A stretch of 64,000 nucleotides of DNA from Rhodothermales bacterium (GTDB lineage: Bacteria > Bacteroidota > Rhodothermia > Rhodothermales > Bin80). The DNA lies in assembly GCA_028278205.1 (NCBI GenBank), contig JANQES010000083.1, positions 34,686 through 98,685 of the forward strand. The letters are read 5' to 3'. Under the pieces are notes generated by a model, which was not told where the DNA came from, did not search any database, and worked only from the letters and a program-made list of their open reading frames with translations. Within the stretch, counting starts at the first letter, position 1, and each line of letters opens with the position of its first letter. Position numbers and translations under genes: made by a program. This document shows, one piece after another, positions 51,218-60,507 of the stretch.

Positions 51218-52657
51218 ATGCCGCCGAGCCCATCCGAACCTTACGCCTATCTCGCCTTCGACCTCGGCGCGTCGAGTGGACGGGCTATGTTGGGGCGTTT
51301 CGACGGGCGCCGTATGGAGATGGAGGAAGTGCATCGGTTTTCGACGCCGCTGATCGAAGAGGGCGAGCGGTTGTACTGGGATCTTGAGGCGGTCTGGGCG
51401 GATCTGGAGGAAGGACTGCGGCGGGCGCAGGCAGCCACCCCGCATCTGCGCAGCCTCTCCGTCGATTCGTGGGGCGTCGATTACGTGCCGTTGGATCGCG
51501 CCGGGAAGCCGGTGCGCCGCGCCCACGCCTATCGCGATCCGCGCACGGACGGGATGATGGACAAGGCCGATGCCCTCGTACCCGCCGCCGATCTCTACAC
51601 CGTGACGGGCATCCAGTTCATCGCCCTCAACACCCTCTACCAGATCCTCGCCGATCAGGAGTACGAGCCCGATCTGTTCGCCCAAACCGCCAACCGCCTC
51701 CTCATCGCCGATTATTTCAATTACCGCTTCAGCGAGCGCGCGGCGGCGGAAGTTTCGCTCGCCAGCACCACCCAACTCTACGACCCCCGCCGCAACACCT
51801 GGGCGGTGGATTTAATGGAAAAATTCGCCATTCCACCACAATCCTGGCCCGAAATCGTCCCCTCCGCCACCCGCCTCGGCCCCGCAATCACAGACGATCA
51901 ATCCAAAATCCAAAATCCAAAATCCAAAATCGACGTGGTGGCGAGTTGCTCGCACGATACGGCCTGTGCGGTGGCGGCGGTGCCGGCTGAGGAGGGTACC
52001 TCCTGGGCGTATCTGAGCAGTGGGACGTGGTCACTTTTGGGTGTGGAGTTGCCGGCGCCGGTGCTCACCGAAGCGGCGCGGCAGGCCGGTTTCACCAATG
52101 AAGTAGGCCTCGGCGGGACCATCCGTTTTTTGAAAAACCTGACGGGTCTGTGGGTGCTTCAGGAGTGCGAGCGCGAATGGCAGGCTGCCGGCGAGACGTT
52201 CGATTATGAGACGTTATTCCGCGAGGCCGAGGCCGCGCCGCCTGCCGAAGGCTTCGTCGATCTGAACGAGGCGCGTTTCGGGCTTCGAGGCGAGATGCCG
52301 CAGAAGTTGGCCGCCTACTGCCGCGAACACAATCTGGCCGTGCCGCCGACGCGCGGCGCCCTGGTCCGTCTCATCCTCGAAAGCCTGGCCGAGAAATACC
52401 GGCAGACCCTCCGCGTGCTCGAAACCCTGCTCGGACGCCACATCGACGTGCTGCACATCGTCGGCGGCGGTGCGCGCAACGCGCTGCTTTGCCAGTGGAC
52501 CGCCGACGCCTGCCGATGCCGCGTTGTAGCCGGCCCCGCCGAGGCGACGGCGCTGGGCAACCTGCTCGTCCAGACCCAGACCATGGGCGATCTGCCGCCG
52601 GCCGTCTCGATCCGCGACGTGGTGCGCGCCAGCAGCGACCTGCGTGTTTACGAATAG
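51218..52657 (+). CDS. rhaB: Rhamnulokinase
   Basis: This 479-residue FGGY-family kinase phosphorylates L-rhamnulose at O1. Motifs: FDLGASSGRAMLG (phosphate 1), SVDSWGVDYVPLD, SSGTWSLLGVEL and HIVGGGARNALLCQ (adenosine). Residues about 228-238, QSKIQNPKSKI, are encoded by four copies of the CCAAAAT word at 51899-51933, placed in frame between IVPSATRLGPAI and VVASCSHDTA, which are adjacent parts of the kinase core. The insertion is likely a surface loop that keeps the enzyme active. No rhamnose isomerase or RhaS is in the window. Confidence 0.92.
   Translation: MPPSPSEPYAYLAFDLGASSGRAMLGRFDGRRMEMEEVHRFSTPLIEEGERLYWDLEAVWADLEEGLRRAQAATPHLRSLSVDSWGVDYVPLDRAGKPVRRAHAYRDPRTDGMMDKADALVPAADLYTVTGIQFIALNTLYQILADQEYEPDLFAQTANRLLIADYFNYRFSERAAAEVSLASTTQLYDPRRNTWAVDLMEKFAIPPQSWPEIVPSATRLGPAITDDQSKIQNPKSKIDVVASCSHDTACAVAAVPAEEGTSWAYLSSGTWSLLGVELPAPVLTEAARQAGFTNEVGLGGTIRFLKNLTGLWVLQECEREWQAAGETFDYETLFREAEAAPPAEGFVDLNEARFGLRGEMPQKLAAYCREHNLAVPPTRGALVRLILESLAEKYRQTLRVLETLLGRHIDVLHIVGGGARNALLCQWTADACRCRVVAGPAEATALGNLLVQTQTMGDLPPAVSIRDVVRASSDLRVYE
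51899..51933. repeat. TTGGATT word repeat inside rhaB
   Basis: Four and a half CCAAAAT units, with a 7-nt period, without an opposite arm. The same word is seen in the intergenic hairpins at 41674 and 46846. Confidence 0.85.
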
Positions 52658-52660
52658 GCT

Positions 52661-54091
52661 CTAAGCCGCTACGAAGGTGGCAGCGTAGTGGGCCATGGCC
52701 ATCACCGTGGCCTGGCAGTTGGCCCAGATGTTCGTGGGGAACACGCTGGCGTCGGCGACGAACAGGTTGTCGAAGCCATGCACCCGGAAGTCGTTGCCCA
52801 CCACGCCTTTTTTGGGATCCTCGTTCATGCGGTTGCCGCCCTGCGGGTGCCCCGAGCCGAGCAGCAAATCATCCGGACGGTGTACTTTCTCGTCGAGTTG
52901 GTCGATGTCGTCCGGGGTTTCGAAAGCGATGTCTTTGTAGGTAGCCGGGATGACCCGGACGGCCCCGCCGGCAAAGTAGATTTCGGCGAGGCGGCGCAGG
53001 CCTTTCTTCAACTCGGCAATCTCGTCCTTGCTGAATTTGAGGTCGATGCGCACCCGCTTCTTCTTGTCCAAACTGACCGTGCCGGTGGGCTGGGTGCCCA
53101 CCATCACACCGGCATTCGAATAATAAGCGAAACGCATCATGCGGCGGAAGTGCGTCAGAAACCAACCGCTCATACCGATGGCAAAGACCAGCGGCGGTGC
53201 GAAATAGGTTTCGATCACGTACGAGTCGCTGGCACAGGCCACGCACGTCAGCCCGATGCCATCGAAGCCATCGACGGGCTCCGGAGCTTCGGCAGACATG
53301 AGCGCACCGCCCAGAACGTGCAACCCTTTGCCGACCCGCTGGTCGAGGTCGATGCCGCTTTGCAGCAGCACGGCGCTCGAGCCGATGGCCCCGGCGCACA
53401 CCACCACCTTGCCTGCTTCAACCGTGACCTCCTCGCCGTTGCGGTAGCAGGTGACTTTTTTGGCCTGCTTGCCCTGGGTCTGAATCCGCACGTCGTCGCA
53501 CCGGTCCAGCACCTCCGCGCCGAGCGCCTCGGCCCACGGGATGAACGTCACCAGCATCGAAGTTTTGCGGTTGTACTGGCATCCGTAGTTGCACCATCCG
53601 CACCCGGTGCACTGTTTGCGGTTGTGGTTCAGGTACCGGGCCGGCACGCCCGCGTTCTCGCATCCTTTCAGGAAAAGGTTGGTGCCCTTGTTGGCCAGAT
53701 CCGGCGGCAGTGGCTCGACGTGCAGCACGCGTTCTAGCTCCTCGTAAGCCGCCTCGATCGACGATTTGGGCACTGTGGCCCCGGCGTCTTTCCAGGCGGG
53801 GAGGATCCGGTCGAGCTTGGCGCGGAGCCAGATGGCATTGTTGATGACCGTCGAGCCGCCGACGGTGCGGCCCTGGCCGATAGCCAGGTCGTTGTCCCTG
53901 GTTGTTTGCAAGCCGCCGCTCTTGTAGAGCCGGGGCAGCATCGCGGCTTCGTGATGGACGAACGTCGTCGGGTCTTCGCGCGCGCCGGCTTCGAGCACCA
54001 CCACGCTTGCCCCTCGCCGCGCCAACTCATACGTCAGTACGCTGCCGGAGGCCCCGGACCCGATCACGGCGACATCTACCTTACGTGTCAT
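52661..54091 (-). CDS. GMC-family FAD oxidoreductase with cysteine cluster
   Basis: This 476-residue flavoprotein has the dinucleotide-binding VAVIGSGASGSVLTYELARRG at the N-terminus, GRTVGGSTVINNAIW (GMC signature), and the C-terminal GNRMNEDPKKGVVG and LFVADASVFPTNIWANCQ. A cysteine-rich CTGCGWCNYGC (about 162-172) is typical of the subgroup that includes long-chain alcohol oxidases and some cholesterol oxidases. There is no Tat signal. It is the last gene of a three-gene operon; its partner is probably the membrane protein encoded 27 nt upstream. Substrate unknown, perhaps a lipid alcohol or sterol-like compound. Confidence 0.88.
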   Translation of the reverse strand: MTRKVDVAVIGSGASGSVLTYELARRGASVVVLEAGAREDPTTFVHHEAAMLPRLYKSGGLQTTRDNDLAIGQGRTVGGSTVINNAIWLRAKLDRILPAWKDAGATVPKSSIEAAYEELERVLHVEPLPPDLANKGTNLFLKGCENAGVPARYLNHNRKQCTGCGWCNYGCQYNRKTSMLVTFIPWAEALGAEVLDRCDDVRIQTQGKQAKKVTCYRNGEEVTVEAGKVVVCAGAIGSSAVLLQSGIDLDQRVGKGLHVLGGALMSAEAPEPVDGFDGIGLTCVACASDSYVIETYFAPPLVFAIGMSGWFLTHFRRMMRFAYYSNAGVMVGTQPTGTVSLDKKKRVRIDLKFSKDEIAELKKGLRRLAEIYFAGGAVRVIPATYKDIAFETPDDIDQLDEKVHRPDDLLLGSGHPQGGNRMNEDPKKGVVGNDFRVHGFDNLFVADASVFPTNIWANCQATVMAMAHYAATFVAA

Positions 54092-54118
54092 GGTAGTATC
54101 CTCTTAAAAATATTGTAA

Positions 54119-54946
54119 TTAGTGCGGATCCTGATGATGGATCGGCGTCAGATCGATCGTTTCAAAGCGAGACCGTTCTTCGATGGGGCGGTAGCCTACC
54201 TGCGCCATGCCCTTCTCGCTGCCGTAGTAGCCCGAACACGCCAGCATCTTCATCATGCGCGCGATGTCTCGGAAGAGGCCTCTGGCCCCGATCACACGGG
54301 TGAGCACCGCGCGGCGCGCATTGGAGCCGAGGTTGCTGAACGGGAAAGGGCGGAACGTGAGCAGGGGTAAAATCCACTCCGTGATGATCAGCCCCCGCTT
54401 GATGTCGCGCTTGACATCGGCCTCGATGCTGCCGATGAGCCGGTCGATGTTGATGGCTACTTCGATGGGATGCAGCACCGCCTCGCCGTCGGTCTCGATG
54501 ATGGTGTCGGCGATCTGGATCATCGTCTCGAACTGACGGCGCGAGAAGAAGACGGGGCTAAACCGTTCTGCCACAGCGCGATGCCGCAGGTACAGCATCA
54601 ACGCGAACAGCACCAGCATCACCAGACCGACGATCAGCGGGACGGTGCGGGTCGAAAAAACGCCCCGCCAGAGCCAGCTAAACCCGGTCACGAAGGTCAG
54701 AAAAAAGCCGAGTTCGACGGCAATTCGGTTCTGACGGACACCGGCGCTGGCCAGCAGCAGCACCACCCCTGTCAGGGCCGTGGCGGCCACGCGCATCCCG
54801 CCGGTAAAGGCGCCGGGCTGGAACGTCGACCGGAAACCGACAGCGGCCACGGCCAGGAGGATGAGCACCCAGCCACCGGCCAACAACACGGTCGTCAGCG
54901 TGCGCTCGTATCGGTTGAGACTGAATTGGGACTCTTCGTAATCCAT
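54119..54946 (-). CDS. Membrane protein with gluconate-dehydrogenase-subunit-3-like domain
   Basis: In this 275-residue protein, four hydrophobic helices occupy about 18-130 (VLLAGGWVLILLAVAAVGF, ATALTGVVLLLASAGV, FFLTFVTGFSWLW, LIVGLVMLVLFALML). The C-terminal ~140 residues (FETMIQIADTIIETDGEAVL ... MLACSGYYGSEKGMAQVGY) resemble the small subunit of GMC-type dehydrogenases and the N-terminal part of plant long-chain alcohol oxidases. It likely tethers the GMC oxidoreductase to the membrane. It is between the two flavin-enzyme genes in one operon. Confidence 0.72.
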   Translation of the reverse strand: MDYEESQFSLNRYERTLTTVLLAGGWVLILLAVAAVGFRSTFQPGAFTGGMRVAATALTGVVLLLASAGVRQNRIAVELGFFLTFVTGFSWLWRGVFSTRTVPLIVGLVMLVLFALMLYLRHRAVAERFSPVFFSRRQFETMIQIADTIIETDGEAVLHPIEVAINIDRLIGSIEADVKRDIKRGLIITEWILPLLTFRPFPFSNLGSNARRAVLTRVIGARGLFRDIARMMKMLACSGYYGSEKGMAQVGYRPIEERSRFETIDLTPIHHQDPH

Positions 54947-54992
54947 GGCCTTGTAGGATCAATGGGAGGGAGGACACCGGCGAAAAACAAGA

Positions 54993-56465
54993 TCAGGCCG
55001 GTGTAAAGGTATGCTCGACAAAACCCACCCGCTTCGAGAACGGGCTGTCGAAGGTGCCGTTCTTATTGAGCTTTTGGTAGATCTCGATCCAGGCGTCGTA
55101 CTTTGGATACATCGACCGCACCAGGTCGTGGCTTCCCGTCAGGTAGTTCACCTGTCCCCAGTGGGGCCGGCCTGAATAGGCATACGACTCCACCTCGTAT
55201 TCGTACATCATCTCAAAGACCCCCTGCGTGCCTCTGACGAAGAAGATCTCGACCATGCACGTGTCTCCGCCGTACTGGGGCGACAGGAAGATATCCGTGC
55301 CTTTGATGAACCGCAGCGAGATCGGCGAGGTGTGGTAGAGGTGCCCCTGCCTCCGGTTGCGCTCGGCGATCTCCAGGATCCGGCCTACCGCTTTGATGTA
55401 GAGGTCGTCCTCAAGCGGAAAACCGATCTCGGACGAATACGCTGGGATTTCGTTAGCCACGCCGATGTTGAGCACCTTGTAGTTGCGGTTGGCGAAGCCA
55501 TCGTCGACGATGCCCCGGAGAGCCATGTTGATGATCCGAGGCGCCAGATTGGGCAACTCGTCGAAAATGAGGTTGAGCACCTTGTAGAGGCGCGGGATAG
55601 AGGCCATACATTCAGCGAAAAAACGCCGTTTTACCTTGTCCAGCGGAAGCCCGCTCGGCTTTTCGGTGCGGTTGCGCGTCGTGATCAGGCAGCGATGTTC
55701 GCCTCTGACTTTGTAGGGATTGATCAGGACTTCGTAATGCCGGTTTTCGGTAAACACGTCGCCCTGGCGGAGGTCTTTTTTGACCTGCTCCCAGGTGCTG
55801 AGGGTACGGATTTCGTTGAGATAATACTGGGGCATGGCGCGCAGGATGACCGAGTAGATCACACCCATGCAGCCCATGCTCACGGCCACGGCATTGAACC
55901 AATCGTCTTCTTGAACCAGCGTCCGATCCGGGTATTGAGCCTCGTAGGCCGTGCGGTCTGTGATTCCGTCGCTGCGTTCGATCCGATAGACCTTGCCGCC
56001 GTCCGAGACGATATCGATCGACTCGATGGAATCGGCGATGGGGCCAAGGGTGATGCCGGAGCCGTGGGTGGACGTCGAAAAAGCGCCCACGATGGTTTGC
56101 ATGTCGTAGCCGCCCATGTTGATGATCGAGAGGCCGTTTTTCCACAGCGCATCGTTCAACGCCCGTATTCGAATGCCGGACTCGACCTGGAAAAGCGTGG
56201 AGGTGTCTACCCCGTCGCGCAGCAGCACGGGGTCGAGCGGCAAGACCTTGTTCAGCTTTTCAGGCCGGAGCAGGTAACCCGTCGTCAGGCACACATCGGA
56301 CCAGGAATGCCCCGACCCGACGGCCCGCACCTGGAGGCCTTTGTCCTCCGCTTCCCGGATGATCTCGATGACATCGTCAAGACTTTCGGGCCAGTAAATG
56401 CGGAGCGGATCGGCGACCTGGTTGCGCGCTACGTTTCGCCAGGTTTTGCGCGTTTTAACTTTCAT
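54993..56465 (-). CDS. FAD-binding oxidase of the D-arabinono-1,4-lactone oxidase type
   Basis: This 490-residue protein has a PCMH-type FAD domain at the N-terminus with RAVGSGHSWSDVCLTTGY (the SGHSW His can bind FAD covalently) and GGYDMQTIVGAFSTSTHGSG. The C-terminal domain matches ALO/L-gulonolactone oxidases (GGDTCMVEIFFVRG, GRPHWGQVNYL). It oxidises aldonolactones or sugars with oxygen or an acceptor. It is the first gene of the operon with the membrane subunit and the GMC oxidoreductase, suggesting linked redox steps on one substrate. Confidence 0.87.
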   Translation of the reverse strand: MKVKTRKTWRNVARNQVADPLRIYWPESLDDVIEIIREAEDKGLQVRAVGSGHSWSDVCLTTGYLLRPEKLNKVLPLDPVLLRDGVDTSTLFQVESGIRIRALNDALWKNGLSIINMGGYDMQTIVGAFSTSTHGSGITLGPIADSIESIDIVSDGGKVYRIERSDGITDRTAYEAQYPDRTLVQEDDWFNAVAVSMGCMGVIYSVILRAMPQYYLNEIRTLSTWEQVKKDLRQGDVFTENRHYEVLINPYKVRGEHRCLITTRNRTEKPSGLPLDKVKRRFFAECMASIPRLYKVLNLIFDELPNLAPRIINMALRGIVDDGFANRNYKVLNIGVANEIPAYSSEIGFPLEDDLYIKAVGRILEIAERNRRQGHLYHTSPISLRFIKGTDIFLSPQYGGDTCMVEIFFVRGTQGVFEMMYEYEVESYAYSGRPHWGQVNYLTGSHDLVRSMYPKYDAWIEIYQKLNKNGTFDSPFSKRVGFVEHTFTPA

Positions 56466-56743
56466 ATTCTGTTCCGTTCATGTAGAGGTGCAACGGCAGC
56501 AGTCAATCATGTTCATACGCCCTCGTTACTGCTCGTTGAATCGTAGGAAGCAGGGCGTTCTGGGCCAACCGGGTTAACAAATTGTACAAAAACAGAATCA
56601 ACTTGGAAAGTAATAATGACGGAGGAGGACTATATTTTTTTGTGATGCGGCGGCAGCGGGTATGTTTTTGGGAGAAATGTGTCTATACTTGTTTGCTTGT
56701 CCGCAATGCCTCGTCCCACGCATTCATACGATGAGGGTTTATC
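56466..56743. promoter_or_regulatory. AT-rich divergent promoter region
   Basis: This lies between the divergent oxidase and phosphoesterase genes. It is markedly AT-rich near 56575-56700, with no word hairpin. It must contain both promoters; no element could be assigned with confidence. GAGGG, 6 nt before the ATG at 56744, is the ribosome-binding site of the right-hand gene. Confidence 0.45.
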
Positions 56744-58237
56744 ATGGCAATTGATGCGAGCATACCGGAACTGCTGCGTCACGCAGAGTCGAAGCGGAAG
56801 GTTGCGGAAGGGCCGGATCAGCCGGTGGCGCTGTCTGCGGCGGATCGAGACGTCTTCGTCGTCAGCGATCTGCACCTGGCCGAGGGTGTGGGGCCGGACG
56901 GCCAGAATGAAGGCACCGAAAACTTCTTCGCCGACGGTGCCTTCCAGCGCTTCCTCGAACACGCCCACGATCACCTCCCCGAAGGACGCAAGGCCGTGCT
57001 GATGATTAACGGCGATTTCGTGGACTTCATGCGTATCATGCACGCGCCGGAGCACGAAGAAGATTTCGAGGCCTGGGCGGCCATCCTGGCGCAACTGGGC
57101 CAGCCGATGACGAAGGAAGAACTCGCCGGATCCATCAACGATAAAGAGCGCAAGCACGGCCTGAAGACGCACGATTTTAAATCGGTCTGGAAGCTGGCGC
57201 GCACGGTAGGCGGCCATGCGGTGTTGTTCGATGCGCTGGCGTGTTGGGTTGCCCGGGAGCATCATCTGGTTATCCTGGAAGGCAATCACGATCTGGAATG
57301 GCACTGGCCGGCGGTGCGTAATTATTTGCGTCTGGTGTTGGCCCAACGCATCGCTGCCGGCACGGCGATGGACCCTGCCGAGGCGCTGAAAGAGCGGGTG
57401 TCGCCCAACGTTTACTTCATCGACGATGCCGCCGTCTTTGACGACGAACTCTACATCGAACACGGCCATCGCTATGATCGACGCAACACCGTCTTGGGCG
57501 AGAAGGTGCTGGAAGATGGGGAAGAGTTGAATATTCCCTTCGGCTCGTTCTTCAGCCGGTATCTGATCAACCATGTCGAACTGGTCTATCCTTTTTTTGA
57601 TAACATCCGGCCTCTAGATAGCCTGCTTCCGCTGTTGGTGCGGGAGCGGTTTTTCCTGGCGCTACGCTTGCTGTTTCAACACCTGCCCTTCGCCCTGCTG
57701 GTCATCCCCAAAAGGTACTACCGCTATCTGTTGGGGCGTGTGCTCGTGCTGGGGCTGGCCGTGGGCGTCCCGGTGGGCATCCTGCTCTGGCAAATCATCC
57801 CGGCGCTTCCGTCCCTGTTTAGCTCCGGCGATGGCGGGGGCCTCGGCGGCTTTCTCCGAGAGCAGGCCATGCAGTTCGGCTGGTTGGCGGTGTCCTACTT
57901 CCTGGGGCGGCTGGTGTCCTACTTTCAAATCGCGGGACCCGAAAGCCTTGCTCCGCAAGCCCGGGAGCAGTTCGCGCAGAGGCCCTGTCGCTTCGTCACC
58001 TTCGGGCATACGCACGATCCGGAACAGGTCGAAGCAGATGGCAAGTGGTATTACAATACAGGCACCTGGGTGCCGGTCGTCGAACTCTCGAATGCGGCGT
58101 TGCGCCTCGATAAGACCTACACGTTTCTTCACCTGCGCCGGGGCGAAGACGGCACCCTGCAGCCGAGCGTGGTAGAGCGATGGGACGACCAGGCTGGGCG
58201 CGTAGAAGCTGCGACGCTGGTGAAAAGCAAACGCTGA
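56744..58237 (+). CDS. Membrane-associated metallophosphoesterase
   Basis: This 497-residue calcineurin-like phosphoesterase shows all five metal motifs: SDLHL (Asp42, His44), NGDFVDF (Asp91), EGNHDLEW, EHGHRYD and FGHTHDPEQ. Two hydrophobic stretches (about 315-355 and 377-395) interrupt the domain between the HGH and GHTH motifs, so the enzyme is membrane-bound through an insertion. It is related to UDP-2,3-diacylglucosamine hydrolase-type proteins, but larger. It lies 3 nt before the glycoside-hydrolase-like gene and is co-transcribed with it. Confidence 0.85.
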   Translation: MAIDASIPELLRHAESKRKVAEGPDQPVALSAADRDVFVVSDLHLAEGVGPDGQNEGTENFFADGAFQRFLEHAHDHLPEGRKAVLMINGDFVDFMRIMHAPEHEEDFEAWAAILAQLGQPMTKEELAGSINDKERKHGLKTHDFKSVWKLARTVGGHAVLFDALACWVAREHHLVILEGNHDLEWHWPAVRNYLRLVLAQRIAAGTAMDPAEALKERVSPNVYFIDDAAVFDDELYIEHGHRYDRRNTVLGEKVLEDGEELNIPFGSFFSRYLINHVELVYPFFDNIRPLDSLLPLLVRERFFLALRLLFQHLPFALLVIPKRYYRYLLGRVLVLGLAVGVPVGILLWQIIPALPSLFSSGDGGGLGGFLREQAMQFGWLAVSYFLGRLVSYFQIAGPESLAPQAREQFAQRPCRFVTFGHTHDPEQVEADGKWYYNTGTWVPVVELSNAALRLDKTYTFLHLRRGEDGTLQPSVVERWDDQAGRVEAATLVKSKR

Positions 58238-58240
58238 AAT

Positions 58241-60400
58241 ATGCCGCGAACGCTCTTTTTAGCAGCCCTCCTGCTGCTTTTCTCCTGCAATACGCCGCCC
58301 GGCGAACCGCCGCCGGACTGGCTCGTCACGCCCGTTACGCAGCCTGTCGAGATCGAAGAAAACGCGGAGGAGGGCACGCTGGTGCTGGGCAATGGGCTGA
58401 TCCGGCGTGTGTTTCGGATAGCGCCGAATGCCGCCACCGTCGCCTTCGACAATTTGATCACCGATGCGCCGGTGATCCGGGCTGTCAAGCCGGAAGCCCG
58501 CCTTCAACTCGACGGGGTGTGGTATGATGTGGGCGGCCTCATCGGGCAGCCCGATCATGCCTACCTCACGCGGGCCTGGCGCGACGCGCTGACGGCAGAT
58601 CCCGACGCGTTCCAGTTCACCGAACACGCCACCGGACCGATCTCAGCGCACCTCGATTGGATGCAGCGGCGCTACGCCGCCAACATGGTGTGGCCGCCGC
58701 CGGGCAAAGCGCTGGCGCTCACGTTCGAGCCGCCGGAACGGCTGCGCGAGACGTATCCGGGGCTCCGCGTGGTGGTGCATTACCAGATGTACGAAGGCCT
58801 GCCGCTGATGGCTAAATGGCTCTCGGTGCATAACGACACCGACCGGCCCATCGTCGTCGATGCGTTCGTCAGCGAGATCCTGGCGGTGGTCGAGGCGGAG
58901 TCGTCGGTGGAGGCGCGGGACTACTGGGGGCGACCGCCGATCCACGTTCAGAGCGATTATGCGTTTCATGGGATGGATCGCGCCTCGTCCAACCGCACGA
59001 CGCACTGGGGGCCGGATTCTACGTACCTGACGCAGGTCAACTATCAGCGGCTGACGCCCGTTTTGCTCGAAAGCAAGCCGCCGCTGGGGCCGGCGGCGAC
59101 CGTCGCGTCGGGCGAGGTGTTCGAGACGTTCCGGACCTACGCACTGCTCTTCGACAGCGACGACCGCGAGCGGCGCGGCCTGGCCATCCGCCGGATGTAC
59201 CGAACCGTCGCGCCGTGGGTCACCGAGAATCCCATTTTTATGCACGTGCGCCACAGCGAGCCGGCGTCCGTCCGCCGCGCCATCGATCAGAGCGCCGAGG
59301 TGGGCTTCGAGATGGTCATCATCACCTTCGGCAGCGGGTTCAACATGGAAAATGAGGACCCGGCCTACATCGCCGAGATCAAGGAACTGGTGGATTATGC
59401 GCATTCGAAAGGGATCGAACTGGGCGGCTATTCGCTGCTGTCGAGCCGCCGCATCAGCGACGAGGACGATGTGATCAACCCGGAGACCGGAAGGCCGGGC
59501 GGGGCCATCTTCAACAATGCGCCCTGCCTGCGCAGCAACTGGGGCCGCGACTATTTCCGCAAGCTCACCACGTTCATCGATCAAACCGGCCTCGACATCC
59601 TCGAACACGACGGCTCGTACCCCGGCGACGTTTGCGCCTCCACTCAACATCCCGGCCACGACGGCCTCGCCGATTCGCAGTGGAAACAGTGGAAGACGAT
59701 TACGGATTTCTACGCCTGGTGCCTGGCGCGCGGCGTCTATCTGAACGTACCGGATTTTTATTTCTTGAACGGATCGACGAAGACGGGCATGGGCTACCGG
59801 GAGACCAACTGGAGCCTGCCGCGCGCCCAGCAACACATCCACGCCCGCCAGAACATCTACGACGGCACCTGGGACAAGACGCCGAGCATGGGCTGGATGT
59901 TTGTGCCGCTGGTCGAATACCACGGCGGCGGCGAGGCGGCCACGCTCGAACCCCTCGCCGAGCACCTCGACGACTACGGCGCACACCTCGCCAACCTCTT
60001 CGGCGCGGGCGTCATGGCGGCCTATCGCGGTCCCCGCCTCTACGACACCGACTCGACCAAAGCCGTCGTCAAAAAGTGGGTCGATTTCTACAAACGCTAC
60101 CGCGCCATCCTCGACTCCGACCTCATCCACCTCCGCCGCGCCGACGGGCGGGACATCGACGGCTGGCTTCACGTCAACCCGCAACTGCCGCACAAAGGAT
60201 TGGCGGTGCTCTACAATCCCACAGATCGCACCATCGAAAAGACCCTCACGCTACCGCTCTATTACACCGGCCTGACCACCACGGCGCGCATCCGCGAGCA
60301 AGAAGGCGCATCCACCACGTACCGCCTCGACCGGGCCTACAACGTGGAGATCCCGCTCACGATGGCGCCGCGCAGCGTGACGTGGTTTGTGATTGAGTGA
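58241..60400 (+). CDS. Alpha-galactosidase-like (GH36/GH27-type) lipoprotein
   Basis: This 719-residue lipoprotein has the lipobox LLLFSC (Cys16). An N-terminal beta-sandwich (about 30-320) is followed by a TIM barrel with ILEHDGSYPGDVCAS, where the Asp after EH is the likely nucleophile position, and EYHGGGEAATLEPL later. It then ends in a C-terminal beta domain (NPTDRTIEKTLTLPL). The layout is that of clan-D glycosidases (alpha-galactosidase and relatives). The sugar substrate is not predictable. It is placed at the outer face of the membrane by its lipid anchor. Confidence 0.72.
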   Translation: MPRTLFLAALLLLFSCNTPPGEPPPDWLVTPVTQPVEIEENAEEGTLVLGNGLIRRVFRIAPNAATVAFDNLITDAPVIRAVKPEARLQLDGVWYDVGGLIGQPDHAYLTRAWRDALTADPDAFQFTEHATGPISAHLDWMQRRYAANMVWPPPGKALALTFEPPERLRETYPGLRVVVHYQMYEGLPLMAKWLSVHNDTDRPIVVDAFVSEILAVVEAESSVEARDYWGRPPIHVQSDYAFHGMDRASSNRTTHWGPDSTYLTQVNYQRLTPVLLESKPPLGPAATVASGEVFETFRTYALLFDSDDRERRGLAIRRMYRTVAPWVTENPIFMHVRHSEPASVRRAIDQSAEVGFEMVIITFGSGFNMENEDPAYIAEIKELVDYAHSKGIELGGYSLLSSRRISDEDDVINPETGRPGGAIFNNAPCLRSNWGRDYFRKLTTFIDQTGLDILEHDGSYPGDVCASTQHPGHDGLADSQWKQWKTITDFYAWCLARGVYLNVPDFYFLNGSTKTGMGYRETNWSLPRAQQHIHARQNIYDGTWDKTPSMGWMFVPLVEYHGGGEAATLEPLAEHLDDYGAHLANLFGAGVMAAYRGPRLYDTDSTKAVVKKWVDFYKRYRAILDSDLIHLRRADGRDIDGWLHVNPQLPHKGLAVLYNPTDRTIEKTLTLPLYYTGLTTTARIREQEGASTTYRLDRAYNVEIPLTMAPRSVTWFVIE

Positions 60401-60418
60401 AGGGATTTGAGTGAGGAT

Positions 60419-60490
60419 TACCGCAGAGGGCGCTGAGTTCGCAGAAGGTTTTTCAGCTTTCTCAGCGTCCTCCGCGCCCTCTGCGGTTCA
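60419..60490. repeat. CCGCAGAGG word hairpin
   Basis: The left arm is ACCGCAGAGGGCGCTGAG and the right arm CTCAGCG then GCGCCCTCTGCGGT, with a 9-10 nt period. It sits between the convergent glycosidase and methyltransferase genes. It recalls the GCAGATGG family in size and ends but has another word. Confidence 0.8.
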
Positions 60491-60507
60491 ACCTACCCCA
60501 TTCGCCA

